A stretch of 38,011 bases of DNA from Candidatus Obscuribacter phosphatis (GTDB lineage: Bacteria > Cyanobacteriota > Vampirovibrionia > Obscuribacterales > Obscuribacteraceae). The stretch spans positions 492,791 through 530,801 of the forward strand of contig MOYA01000003.1 of NCBI GenBank assembly GCA_001899315.1, in the 5' to 3' direction. The notes beneath the pieces are model-generated. The model was not told the origin of the DNA, did not search any database, and saw only the letters and a program-made list of their open reading frames with translations. Shown one piece after another: positions 1-8,272 of this stretch (position 1 is the first letter of the stretch; each line of letters starts with the position of its first letter). Made by a program: the position numbers and the translations under genes.

Positions 1-966
1 GGTCCAAAGAGTCGTAGCCAGGACAAAGACGCACTATCCGAACTAGCCGGAACCAGCCAAGAAAATCAACCGATATTGCCGCCGAAGCCACGCTCCATGA
101 CCCAACTGTGCAGCCTGCTTACCGAATCTGGTGCCGTGGATAGTCAAAGCATGAGCAACTATCTGGCGACGCAGCGCGAAACAGGTCTGCCACTAGGACG
201 CATCATCACCCATGCCGGAGTGATTGACCCGGAAGTGGTTATGGCGGCACTAACTGCGCAGGTGTACGAAAGAGACGGCTATCTGACCCAAGTCGATATA
301 TTGGAAATCTTGGTGCTTTGCTATAGAAGAGGCATCGATTTCGAGACCGCGCTTAAGCAAACTGGTCGCACCCTACCGGTGCAAATCGCACAGATTCGCA
401 CCGGCGAAATCCTAGTGAAAGCTGGCCTGGCGCAAAAATCCTCGATAATATCAGCCCTCGAACTAGCCTTGCTGAAGGGCAGCCAAATTGGTGTTGAACT
501 CATAAACATGGGACAGATAGACGAAAACACCCTAAGCCGCACCTTGCTGCTGCAAGACCTCGTCAGACAAGAGCGCCTCGCCATGGTGCACGCTCCGTCA
601 GTCTTGAAAAGGTCAGTTCTCAACAGAGAAGAACTAAGCCAATCGCTGGCTGAACTGGCAGCACTGGTCCTTGACACAAGCGACATAGAAAACCTCGAAG
701 CGCTGCTGAAAGCAGTAGGCGTATGCAGTCACGCCAATCTAGAAGCCATCAAAACAATGCTGGGCGAAAAGACATCGTTCACTGAATATCTAGCCGCCCT
801 GGTGCACAAACAGCATCTCGATGACGGTCTGGCGCTCTGCACAGCGCGCCTGCTCTACCTGCTGCGCATGGAAGCCATTAAACCCGAAGAAGCAATCGAT
901 GTTCTGAAATACTGTAAAGACTTTGGCGTCGATGCTGATTCAGCCCTCAACCGCCGTCGCGGTTGA
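1..966 (+). CDS. MshEN-like modular protein, 3' part (truncated at window edge)
   Basis: The frame is open from base 1, so the true start lies outside the window; the first visible in-frame start-like codon is a TTG at 76. About 321 residues are visible. After a polar linker there are repeated helical modules of roughly 90 residues, each of the form short hydrophobic stretch - G - x - I/V - ... LxxAL ... LGR/GxxL. Examples are the parts around LPLGRIITHAGVID and GEILVKAGLAQ. This pattern is that of MshEN (T2SSE N-terminal) domains, some of which bind cyclic di-GMP. No ATPase domain follows. The same modules occur in the large protein at 26739-29177, so the two are paralogues. The gene ends 4 bp before the convergent pirin gene. 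A role as scaffold or second-messenger sensor is inference. Confidence 0.75.
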   Translation, partial: GPKSRSQDKDALSELAGTSQENQPILPPKPRSMTQLCSLLTESGAVDSQSMSNYLATQRETGLPLGRIITHAGVIDPEVVMAALTAQVYERDGYLTQVDILEILVLCYRRGIDFETALKQTGRTLPVQIAQIRTGEILVKAGLAQKSSIISALELALLKGSQIGVELINMGQIDENTLSRTLLLQDLVRQERLAMVHAPSVLKRSVLNREELSQSLAELAALVLDTSDIENLEALLKAVGVCSHANLEAIKTMLGEKTSFTEYLAALVHKQHLDDGLALCTARLLYLLRMEAIKPEEAIDVLKYCKDFGVDADSALNRRRG

Positions 967-970
967 GCAA

Positions 971-2011
971 TCAGCCCAAGGCCCCGCCGGAAGAAGCCGA
1001 TACAAAGTTGCCGCTCTGAAAATCAAGCACCGCCTGCTCAATCTCTTTCCTAGTATTCATCACAAAAGGACCGTACCTTGCCACCGGCTCACCAATCGGC
1101 TTTCCGACCAAGAAAATGAATTCCAGCGTGGCATCAGACTCATTAACAATACGAACAGGCAAATCTGACTGCTCGAAAACAGCCAACTCTTCGGCTTGCA
1201 CTTGCACAACTGGCTCGGCAGCCGAAACCAACACGGAAGAAGCCTTGAGTTCGACTGAAGCGCCGGCGGGTCCAGACAAAGCGCTCTCCAGATTTTCCTG
1301 AGACACTCGCAGAACAGTTTGCCCTCCGAAAAAATAGGCAAGAACTGTCTGCTGAGGTTCCGGCTGGTACTCAAAGACGCCATTTTTTAACAAACGCACA
1401 TGAAGATAAACTATGGGGATTTCTGTAACGCAGGCAGATTGGTGATTTTCAAATTTTCCGGCTATTAACCGAACTCGCTTAAGGCCGTCTTCGCTTTCAA
1501 TTTCTTTGATTGATTCACTCTTTAGATCCTGATAGCGCGGCGCCATCATCTTCTTGGAAGCCGGCAAATTAACCCAGAGCTGAAAGCCATGCAAGACACC
1601 TCCATCTCTGAGCAGAGCTTGGGATGGCATTTCAGAATGAATCACACCAGACCCTGCAGTCATCCACTGCACATCACCAGGTCTTAAGAAACCACTATTC
1701 CCAGCAGAATCTCGATGCTCCATTTCACCAGCGAGCAAATAGGTAACTGTCTCAAAACCTCGGTGCGGATGATCTGGAGCCCCTTTCGCCTGACCAGGCA
1801 AAAGTTTCTCGGGTAGCATATGGTCCAAAAGCAAGAACGGGTCAAGCTGCTCCAAGCCTGCTAAAGGAAACGGTCGAGCGACAGCGAAGCCAGCCCCCTC
1901 TCTAACAAAGCGACTCGATACCACCGAAGAAACAGCCCGGGACGCCTCGAAATCAGAACAGGCTAAACCCTGAGTAAGTTGGACCTGGGCTGAATTACTA
2001 CTCTTCTTCAT
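971..2011 (-). CDS. Pirin family protein (cupin)
   Basis: 346 residues, slightly longer than usual pirins (about 230-300). The first cupin carries the pirin signature: DHPHRGFETVTYLLAGE, followed by HRDSAGN and then GDVQWMTAGSGVIHSE, supplying the usual His/His/His/Glu metal site. The C-terminal half ends with the typical pirin pattern EFIFLVGKPIGEPVARYGPFVMN. Bacterial pirins act as quercetin dioxygenases or as redox-linked regulators; which applies here cannot be read from sequence. The ATG at 2009-2011 lies inside the 3' end of the upstream marR-like gene (14 nt overlap) and is preceded by GGAG, so the two are probably co-transcribed and translationally coupled. The N-terminal ~30 residues are polar and not part of the cupin. 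Confidence 0.93.
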   Translation of the reverse strand: MKKSSNSAQVQLTQGLACSDFEASRAVSSVVSSRFVREGAGFAVARPFPLAGLEQLDPFLLLDHMLPEKLLPGQAKGAPDHPHRGFETVTYLLAGEMEHRDSAGNSGFLRPGDVQWMTAGSGVIHSEMPSQALLRDGGVLHGFQLWVNLPASKKMMAPRYQDLKSESIKEIESEDGLKRVRLIAGKFENHQSACVTEIPIVYLHVRLLKNGVFEYQPEPQQTVLAYFFGGQTVLRVSQENLESALSGPAGASVELKASSVLVSAAEPVVQVQAEELAVFEQSDLPVRIVNESDATLEFIFLVGKPIGEPVARYGPFVMNTRKEIEQAVLDFQSGNFVSASSGGALG

Positions 2012-2447
2012 TTGATTCCACTCCTTTACCGAGCTTCTTCAGCAAAGCAATTAGCTGAATCTGCTCTCTTTCCGAAAGAACTTCCATAGACTGATGAAGG
2101 TGTCGCTGATGCTCTTTGAAAGATGTCGAAGCAGCGCGAACTCCATCTTTTGTTAAGGCAACTAACCGAATTCGACGGTCGGCAGCATCAAAACTGCGCG
2201 AGACAAGACCCCGAGCTTCAAGCCGGTCTACAGCAGTCGTTATAGAACCACTCGTGAGGAGTATTTTTCGTCCTATCGTATTTATTGGTAATGGGCCTTT
2301 ATGCAATAAGACTTCCAATATTGCAAAGTCAGTGCCAGTAATTCCTAGGCTCTCAATACTCCCGAGGGCCCTTCGCTCTAGAGCCCGTTCAGCTTTATAG
2401 AGAACGAGCCAGAGTTTAGTTGCCAAATCTAATTTCTCATTGTTCAT
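1998..2447 (-). CDS. MarR family transcriptional regulator
   Basis: 149 residues, the normal size for the family. The winged helix is clear: a recognition-helix region around LLTSGSITTAVDRLEARGLV, then the wing with DAADRRIRLVALTKDG, whose D-x-R-R pattern is the most conserved MarR feature. Flanking helices would form the dimer interface. It overlaps the downstream pirin gene by 14 nt, so the two form one operon. A palindrome just upstream (2467-2480) is a good candidate operator, implying autorepression and possibly control of the divergent D-threonine aldolase-type gene at 2615. The ligand is unknown; phenolic or oxidant sensing is common when MarR regulators accompany pirins, but that is inference. 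Confidence 0.93.
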   Translation of the reverse strand: MNNEKLDLATKLWLVLYKAERALERRALGSIESLGITGTDFAILEVLLHKGPLPINTIGRKILLTSGSITTAVDRLEARGLVSRSFDAADRRIRLVALTKDGVRAASTSFKEHQRHLHQSMEVLSEREQIQLIALLKKLGKGVESNEEE

Positions 2448-2466
2448 GAATACATACTACCAGTTC

Positions 2467-2480
2467 TCTTGATTTCAAGA
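2467..2480. promoter_or_regulatory. Candidate MarR operator (palindrome)
   Basis: TCTTGA-TT-TCAAGA: two perfect 6-bp arms around a 2-bp centre, 20 bp upstream of the marR-like start and in the intergenic space shared with the divergent gene at 2615. MarR dimers typically bind AT-rich palindromes of this kind. On the minus strand a TTGAAA within the palindrome, then 17 bp, then ATGTAT, could be a weak -35/-10 pair, which would place the operator on the promoter. Binding is not shown by the sequence. Confidence 0.5.
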
Positions 2481-2614
2481 TACTTTACTTCTAGATTCTT
2501 TACATCAAACTTTCAGGGGCTAGCTAGAGCAAAACAGGACAAAACATCTGGTATTCTTTGCCAGGCGAATTCTAGTTTGGCTTGTTTGGGCAGCGAGGTC
2601 TCGTTGATTGAGTC

Positions 2615-3883
2615 ATGGCAGTGCAAGATTTTTGGCTGGAGAAACTGAGGAGAGACAACCTACTTAAACACCCGGATTTCGATACTCCAGCACTACTACT
2701 CGACCTCGATCTTTTCGTAGAGAATGCACAACTTGCCTTCTCGGCCCTGAAGAGGATAAATTCCAAAACCAAAATTCGGCCGCATTGCAAAAGCATTAAG
2801 TCGCCGCAATTGGCTCGAATTCTACTTAACATGGGCGCTAATGGCATCTGTGTTGCTAAATTAAGCGAAGCCGAAGTGATGATGAATGGTGGCATCGACG
2901 ACATACTTGTCACCACAGAGATAGCTGGGCCGACAAAGCTAACCAAGCTCATGATTCTCGCAGCAAGGAATCCAGAGCTAAAGATTGTAGTCGACAACCA
3001 TATCTCAGTTGCCACACTGAGCGACTGGTGCGCCAAAGCAGGGCTAAAGCATCAACTCAAAATTCTCATTGACATTAATGTCGGACAAAATAGATGCGGG
3101 ATAGAACCAGACTGTGACAAAGTGCTTGCCCTCACTGAGACAATTTTGGCTTCCGGACATCTACAACTTATCGGACTGCAAGGCTACGAAGGTCATATTC
3201 AGCAGGCAAAACCTGAGCAAATGCAAGAGCACTGCCTAAAGGCAATGCAGTTGCTCACATCGCTAAAGCTACAAATTGAAAGCGCCCTGAAATCCCGAGA
3301 ATTTGTATTTCAAACAATCACTACGGGAGGAACCGGCTCATTCCTGACTTGCGCCACCAATCAATACATAACCGAAGTTCAGCCCGGCAGTTTCTGCACT
3401 ATGGATAGCTCATACAAAAGTTCGAACGGCACCCAATTTGCCAACGCCCTCGCGGTTGCAACAACTGTAATCAGCACCTTTGCAGATCGGATAGTAGTTG
3501 ACGCCGGTCTGAAGAGCTTAAGCACCGACATGGGCAATGCTAAAGCGATAGAGCCCTATCAAGGCTATCATTACAGCCCGGCGGGTGACGAACATGGAAT
3601 ACTATCAAAGTCAGAAGCACCATCGAAGCCTGACACTCCATCAGAATTAGATGAGGTGAAGAGTCTCGATAGTGGACTCAAACCTGGCGACCTGGTTATA
3701 CTGCTTCCCAGTCACTGCGATACCACTCTAAACCTGCACGACCATCTGTTTTTGGTCGGCGATGAAGAAACCCTCAAAACTCAATTCGAGCCAATCATAA
3801 CTGCGCGAACTGGCTCCGCTGTGCCCGAGCATTTACGGATTGATCGCAAGTTAAAGATCGAAGGACGCGGCAAAAGCCAATGA
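2615..3883 (+). CDS. D-threonine aldolase-type PLP enzyme (alanine racemase-like barrel)
   Basis: 422 residues. The N-terminal TIM barrel starts at DTPALLLDLD and has the PLP lysine in RPHCKS (K59), the position seen in characterised D-threonine aldolases. The glycine-rich phosphate-binding stretch TTGGTGSF follows at about 236-243. In the C-terminal beta domain, LPSHCDTTLNLHD gives His367-x-Asp369. D-threonine aldolase uses His-x-Asp for its divalent metal, whereas the related D-serine dehydratase (DSD1) uses His-x-Cys. I therefore favour aldolase (D-threonine to glycine plus acetaldehyde), though the neighbouring Cys368 keeps some doubt. A polar insert of about 28 residues (SKSEAPSKPDTPSELDE region) separates GDEHG from KPGD. 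The gene is divergent from marR, so it may share regulation. Confidence 0.85.
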   Translation: MAVQDFWLEKLRRDNLLKHPDFDTPALLLDLDLFVENAQLAFSALKRINSKTKIRPHCKSIKSPQLARILLNMGANGICVAKLSEAEVMMNGGIDDILVTTEIAGPTKLTKLMILAARNPELKIVVDNHISVATLSDWCAKAGLKHQLKILIDINVGQNRCGIEPDCDKVLALTETILASGHLQLIGLQGYEGHIQQAKPEQMQEHCLKAMQLLTSLKLQIESALKSREFVFQTITTGGTGSFLTCATNQYITEVQPGSFCTMDSSYKSSNGTQFANALAVATTVISTFADRIVVDAGLKSLSTDMGNAKAIEPYQGYHYSPAGDEHGILSKSEAPSKPDTPSELDEVKSLDSGLKPGDLVILLPSHCDTTLNLHDHLFLVGDEETLKTQFEPIITARTGSAVPEHLRIDRKLKIEGRGKSQ

Positions 3884-3896
3884 CCAATCCACAATA

Positions 3897-5342
3897 TCAA
3901 GCCGCAATAAAATAAAGAGCTGAAACATCCGGGCGCAATTTGCGCAACTGGTCATCTTCAACTGGTCCAAATTCTAGACATGTGTGAATAAGTTCCTGCA
4001 TTCCATTCATTTCAAAACTAACCACTTCAGTCAGATAGCGCTGGGCGAGATACAACTCAAGCCTGCGCCTGCTTATGCCAGCACACATATTTTGCAGTTG
4101 ATTGACAAAGCCAAGAAGCGATAACACCACAGACTTCGAAGAGACGCTGTGCTGCGCACTATTCCTTACGTTGACACTCACCAAAGCTTGAGCACCGCCC
4201 TTGAGTAAGTCTGGATTCTGCTCCAACTCCAAACAGAATTGACATCCCAATATCCTACACATCGCCTCCCCGTCTGAAGCTCCACTAGAATCAAAAGACG
4301 AAAATGCATGAGACCCAAACCCTTCACGGGCCCAATCACTGGCAGAACTTGAGCCAATATTCACCAAACTTGATCTCACATTAGGCCTTTCTCTAGCGGG
4401 AATCAACTCAAATAGACCACCGGGCAAAGCCCTTATCCAGCCAGCGAACTCAAGCATAGTCAAGGCTTGATTTAACCTGGGCACATCAAAACCACTTATC
4501 TCAATCAGCTGATCCAGAGATACTTTTCCCCTCGAAATAACCTCCAAGATTGTTCTCTCGTCTTCGCCAAAACCATCATCATTCGCGCCCGATGATACGC
4601 ACTCGCCTTGAACATTAGGTTCGCGTTCAACCGATGAGTCGCTATCCTCGAACCGACAGCAACATGATGCTGTGCACTCGCCGGTCTGGCAGGCAAGAGG
4701 CTCTTGCTCCTCTGCATTTTCACAAGAACCATTCGCAGAAGCATCACCAGTGGAGCCAGGAGATCTGCGTTTTTGCCAGAACTCATCCTGGGCATCCGCC
4801 TCTTCTAGAGCCGGATGAATAAACTTTGAAGACGCAATACTTCTTTTGACATACAGGTCTATGAAATGTCTAGTTGATACTAGAGCACCACTCTGCCCCC
4901 AGCGGTCTCTTACAACAAAGAGAATAGACTGAAAGACGTTAAATGACGTAGACTTTGCAATACCAATGAAGTCAGCGAACCAGCTAGCGCTAACCACTAC
5001 GCCGCGACTACAAAGCCACATTGCCGCATACCAAGGGCGCAACTTCCGCACCCTCTGAAAAAAGGTCCCGGCTGTCACACGTCCGTCAATAGAGCAATCT
5101 GGACAGTACCATATTCTGTGTCCATCTCTAAATTCCAGATCAACTTTTCCGCATTCCCGGCAAAGTAGCAAACCGGAAGCCTGTAAAGACGAAACCAAGT
5201 CATTCCAACAGTGCTCAGAGCTCGGAAATTCCTTACAAAACTCTACCCACTCGTGCATCACGCGCTCTCTTATGTCTAGCGACTTATGATTTGACATCTT
5301 TATACGATACAAAACTGAAAGGTTATCTTGTGAGACAGACAT
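3897..5342 (-). CDS. IS1595-type zinc ribbon + DprA-like winged-helix protein
   Basis: 481 residues from the ATG at 5340-5342, chosen because AGGAGG lies 9 nt upstream; a TTG at 5402 would add 20 residues without a good site. Residues 61-83 are a CxxC...CxxC zinc ribbon (CREC...CPDC), followed by TAGTFFQ, a tryptophan-containing helix and an HTH (SASWFADFIGIAKSTSFN). This is the order found in the DNA-binding half of IS1595-type transposases. No DDE nuclease domain follows. Instead there is a polar linker with a cysteine cluster (CQTGECTASCCCRF, about 218-231). Then, at about 261-315, comes a winged helix resembling the DprA C-terminal one (DQLIEISGF...ALTMLEFAGWIRALPGGLFEL), and an unassigned helical C-terminus. 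It is probably a domesticated DNA-binding protein; target unknown. Confidence 0.7.
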   Translation of the reverse strand: MSVSQDNLSVLYRIKMSNHKSLDIRERVMHEWVEFCKEFPSSEHCWNDLVSSLQASGLLLCRECGKVDLEFRDGHRIWYCPDCSIDGRVTAGTFFQRVRKLRPWYAAMWLCSRGVVVSASWFADFIGIAKSTSFNVFQSILFVVRDRWGQSGALVSTRHFIDLYVKRSIASSKFIHPALEEADAQDEFWQKRRSPGSTGDASANGSCENAEEQEPLACQTGECTASCCCRFEDSDSSVEREPNVQGECVSSGANDDGFGEDERTILEVISRGKVSLDQLIEISGFDVPRLNQALTMLEFAGWIRALPGGLFELIPARERPNVRSSLVNIGSSSASDWAREGFGSHAFSSFDSSGASDGEAMCRILGCQFCLELEQNPDLLKGGAQALVSVNVRNSAQHSVSSKSVVLSLLGFVNQLQNMCAGISRRRLELYLAQRYLTEVVSFEMNGMQELIHTCLEFGPVEDDQLRKLRPDVSALYFIAA

Positions 5343-5607
5343 ATGGCTCTCCCTCCTCAGGGTCTCATCAACATAAACGTAAAATCCAGACAAAAAGTTC
5401 AAAGTTGCGAAGTTAATTTTGAAGTAAAGGGTTATCGTTTAATTTCCAGAAACAGATCTCACTTAAATCAATAAAGCCACCCAAAGCCACGTATAATCAT
5501 AGGTCCAGCACTCATAGTCTAACCCTCAAGAACATTAACTAACCATTCGCAAAAGAGTTGTATTTAATCCCGCCCGACACGAAGAACAAATTACCAGAGA
5601 GAGAAGA

Positions 5608-5949
5608 ATGCTAATTTACGAAGTCAATCTAGAAGTAAAAGATTCGGTCAAGTTCAAATATGCCGGCTGGCTTCCCTCACACCTAGAGAAAATGCTTAAA
5701 TTCAGAGGATTTAGACATGCATACTGGTTTTATCGAGATCCGCAAATAGAAGGACTTGGAGAAAACTTAACCCTTTGGACAATCCATTACATAATCGATG
5801 ATCTCGGATGCCTGAATGAGTACTTGCACGGTCCAGCCAAGGAAATGAGACAAGAGGCTATTGAACTATTCGGGGACCAATTTAAAGCAACAAGAAGAAT
5901 CCTGACCCCTCTCGCTGGAGCCGGTATCGACACCGAAACCAGCACCTAA
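5608..5949 (+). CDS. DUF4286 family protein
   Basis: 113 residues, the usual size of DUF4286. Matching features are the start MLIYEVNLEV, a central hydrophobic strand (LTLWTIHYII), the helix LNEYLHGPAKEMRQEA, and the closing FGDQFKATRRIL. The fold is expected to be a small ferredoxin-like alpha/beta domain; no activity is established for the family. An AGAGAGAAGA purine stretch precedes the ATG. The 265 bp upstream, back to the divergent zinc-ribbon gene, is AT-rich and contains no other gene that I can support; it must hold both promoters, but no convincing -35/-10 pair stands out. Confidence 0.8.
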   Translation: MLIYEVNLEVKDSVKFKYAGWLPSHLEKMLKFRGFRHAYWFYRDPQIEGLGENLTLWTIHYIIDDLGCLNEYLHGPAKEMRQEAIELFGDQFKATRRILTPLAGAGIDTETST

Positions 5950-6083
5950 CCAGGAACACGAGCAGATTCAGATGCGTATTTCCCCCCTGTTACTCAGAGC
6001 GGATGGCATGTACTATTCATGACAACACAACCTAGCTAAATCCAGCGAAGTCGCTACTCTTGCCTTAAAAACAGGTGCAGAGA

Positions 6084-8156
6084 ATGTCCAATCCGAGGTC
6101 TGCTCCCAATAGATTTCAAAGCATGCTTGTGTCAGCAGCAAGCAACTTATTGCAGTCATTGAAAGATAACAGTGCGAGCTTCAGAATACTCGGAAAAACC
6201 GATAATGCCAGACCCAAATTCAATGATGAAGATGATGACAGCACGGCTTACACAAAGGAAAACCCAGCAAGTGAGCTGCCTGAGTCCGAACTGCAAGAAC
6301 AAAGAATCCAGCTAAAGCTTTTAGTCAAGCAAAAGAATTATTTAGAGCTGGCTGCCCGCGCTTCCAATTGCTCAGACGAAGAGCTTTCGATGATTGCGGT
6401 GCACGGACTTGCCGACTTCGAAGAGTATGATTTCAAAGCCAACCCACATGCCTATAGGACTCAAGTCCTGCTTCTAGAAAAGGTAGCTAGAGGCTATTCA
6501 AAGTCCGCCATCAAAGCTCTAAAGGTACTGTTCAACAAGGTGAACAAAGTTGCCGCACGCAATTTGTTCATCGAGAGACTAGAGCAAGAACATTGGCAGT
6601 ATATGGTCTTGAACGGGTTGACCGTGCCTGTAGACATTCTTCTGCTAGCCACAGAGATTGATAAACAATTCTCCAGTGAGATCTGCCGAGACGTTTTCCA
6701 AATGCTCTGGTTGACCTTGCAGAAATCGCAAAACAGCCGCATATCAATGATAGGCGAAATGCTAGGAGATCCCGAGCCTTTAGGATTCAGGTATAGCCAC
6801 AGCCAGACTGAAATCACCGAAAATATAAAGCTCACAGCTCTTGAGCTGGCGGACAAGTTTCCGGCTAAGGACCGCGAAAGGATACTGCTGTATGCAGCCC
6901 AAGACTGCAATGAAATTGTTTCAAAAGAAGCTACTAGAAGACTTATAGCCTACTGGTCGACGCCCGAAGGTCAAAGCCCAGAAGGCTTGGAATGCTCCGG
7001 TATGCTTAGGCTTGCAGACAATCTGAAAATTGCAGCCATTGCCCTAAATTTTGACTGGAAGAAAGAGAGTGAAGCGACCGAGAGTGAGATTCAGACCCAG
7101 TTAGCGGAAGCAACTCGGCTGCGAGCTGAACTCAATTCAGCGATGGATTCTATGCAAGGTTCGCAGATAAAACGACTCAAGTTCGATCTTGAACAAACGG
7201 AAAGACAGATTCAGTCACTCGCCCAAAGACGCTCCGGCTGCTTGCAAAAGTTGGTTAATCTTCTCTGCCGGGCCATGGATATTCCGGAGGCCGTCGTAGA
7301 ATTTAATGAACACAGCCTTTTATGTGCCTCATACCAGGTGGGCACTGGCAGAATAGCTGTTTCAAGAGAACTTTTGCTTTCGCAAAACCCGCTCTCTGAC
7401 AACCTGCTTTCAACGCTGGTTCATGAGCTCGTTCATATGGAGCAGGATGTCACTACGATTAGGTTGATTTGTGATTCGATTGACCTGACATTCGGCAAGC
7501 ACGCAGGCGACCTCAATTCACTGATGCAACTCTATAGCAAGGCGGTCGGCTATCCGCCAGAGCCGATTTTCCTACTTGCCACGATGAGAAAGAGAGATGA
7601 CAGAAGGCTTACGGCAAAAGAAAGACAACGAGCGGAAAGACTTTATCAGGGCAGTATGGAAGCAGCCCAAATTCATGAACGGACAGTAAGACTAGAAGCA
7701 AGGTTGGAGAAAATCGATAAAGCGCGCACCAGGCTTGAGTCTGGAGATAGCGACAATGAGCTTCTCTCCTGTCTTCTTGACCAGAAGGGTATGGCACGTC
7801 TATTCAGGAATGGCAGGGTACCTGCGATTTTGCTGGATGAACTGGAAGAGAGCAGATTAGACTTGGAAGCCGTTGTGACCAGCTTCTCTATCAAGATAGA
7901 GACTGGTAAAGCAGAGAGTCTAGTACAAGCGGCTCACACTCTCATTAGACAAGGCTATGGTCGCCACTTTGAACCAGTGAAGATGCGCATTAAAACAGTT
8001 CTGGTGCAAGTTCTCAAGGAAGAGCAGCGCCGACTGAACAAAGCACTTGTTGTGTCTAGGCGTCAAGGCTATCACGAAGAGGAAGCCTACTATATAGATG
8101 ATCGCACTCAAGTTCTGGTCCGTTGCCTCGAGAAAGAATGGCTCAAGCCGCAATAA
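6084..8156 (+). CDS. Large helical protein with HELVH metallopeptidase motif
   Basis: 690 residues from the ATG at 6084 (AGGTG 6 nt upstream); a GTG three codons earlier is possible. There is no signal peptide. Residues 1-70 are polar and probably disordered. About 70-320 is all-helical and may be an alpha solenoid (HEAT/TPR-like). About 335-390 is a predicted coiled coil (QLAEATRLRAEL...). After a short alpha/beta segment (IAVSRELLLSQNPLSDNLLS) comes VHELVHMEQD at about 446-455, a zincin HExxH motif in the position expected for a minimal gluzincin fold. The rest is charged coiled helices. I do not recognise the family. A zinc-dependent peptidase acting in the cytoplasm is inference, and the third metal ligand cannot be assigned by eye. 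Confidence 0.75.
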   Translation: MSNPRSAPNRFQSMLVSAASNLLQSLKDNSASFRILGKTDNARPKFNDEDDDSTAYTKENPASELPESELQEQRIQLKLLVKQKNYLELAARASNCSDEELSMIAVHGLADFEEYDFKANPHAYRTQVLLLEKVARGYSKSAIKALKVLFNKVNKVAARNLFIERLEQEHWQYMVLNGLTVPVDILLLATEIDKQFSSEICRDVFQMLWLTLQKSQNSRISMIGEMLGDPEPLGFRYSHSQTEITENIKLTALELADKFPAKDRERILLYAAQDCNEIVSKEATRRLIAYWSTPEGQSPEGLECSGMLRLADNLKIAAIALNFDWKKESEATESEIQTQLAEATRLRAELNSAMDSMQGSQIKRLKFDLEQTERQIQSLAQRRSGCLQKLVNLLCRAMDIPEAVVEFNEHSLLCASYQVGTGRIAVSRELLLSQNPLSDNLLSTLVHELVHMEQDVTTIRLICDSIDLTFGKHAGDLNSLMQLYSKAVGYPPEPIFLLATMRKRDDRRLTAKERQRAERLYQGSMEAAQIHERTVRLEARLEKIDKARTRLESGDSDNELLSCLLDQKGMARLFRNGRVPAILLDELEESRLDLEAVVTSFSIKIETGKAESLVQAAHTLIRQGYGRHFEPVKMRIKTVLVQVLKEEQRRLNKALVVSRRQGYHEEEAYYIDDRTQVLVRCLEKEWLKPQ

Positions 8157-8164
8157 GAATGCGC

Positions 8165-8272
8165 CTCAGGCAGTCCGCCCAGTTTGAGGCCATGGCTACG
8201 AGCAGATCGTCTCAGGCAGTCCGCCCAGTTCAAAGCCATGGCTGCGAGCAGATGGTCTCAGGCAGTCAGACC
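8165..8272. repeat. 46-bp tandem repeat (about 2.3 copies)
   Basis: Units start with CTCAGG at 8165, 8211 and 8257, exactly 46 bp apart. The first two are near-identical (CTCAGGCAGTCCGCCCAG, then GCCATGGCT.CGAGCAGAT). The third is partial and contains the TGA stop and last codons of the minus-strand gene ending at 8258. The repeat therefore seems to have grown from the 3' end of that gene into the space between two convergent genes. A 6-bp inverted repeat (GCCTCA/TGAGGC, 8163-8190) lies in the first unit only; it is too weak to call a terminator. Confidence 0.85.

Noticed and set aside
3897-5342. Complete insertion sequence
   Set aside because: Only the transposase-type DNA-binding part is present. 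No DDE catalytic domain, terminal inverted repeats or target duplications were found around it.
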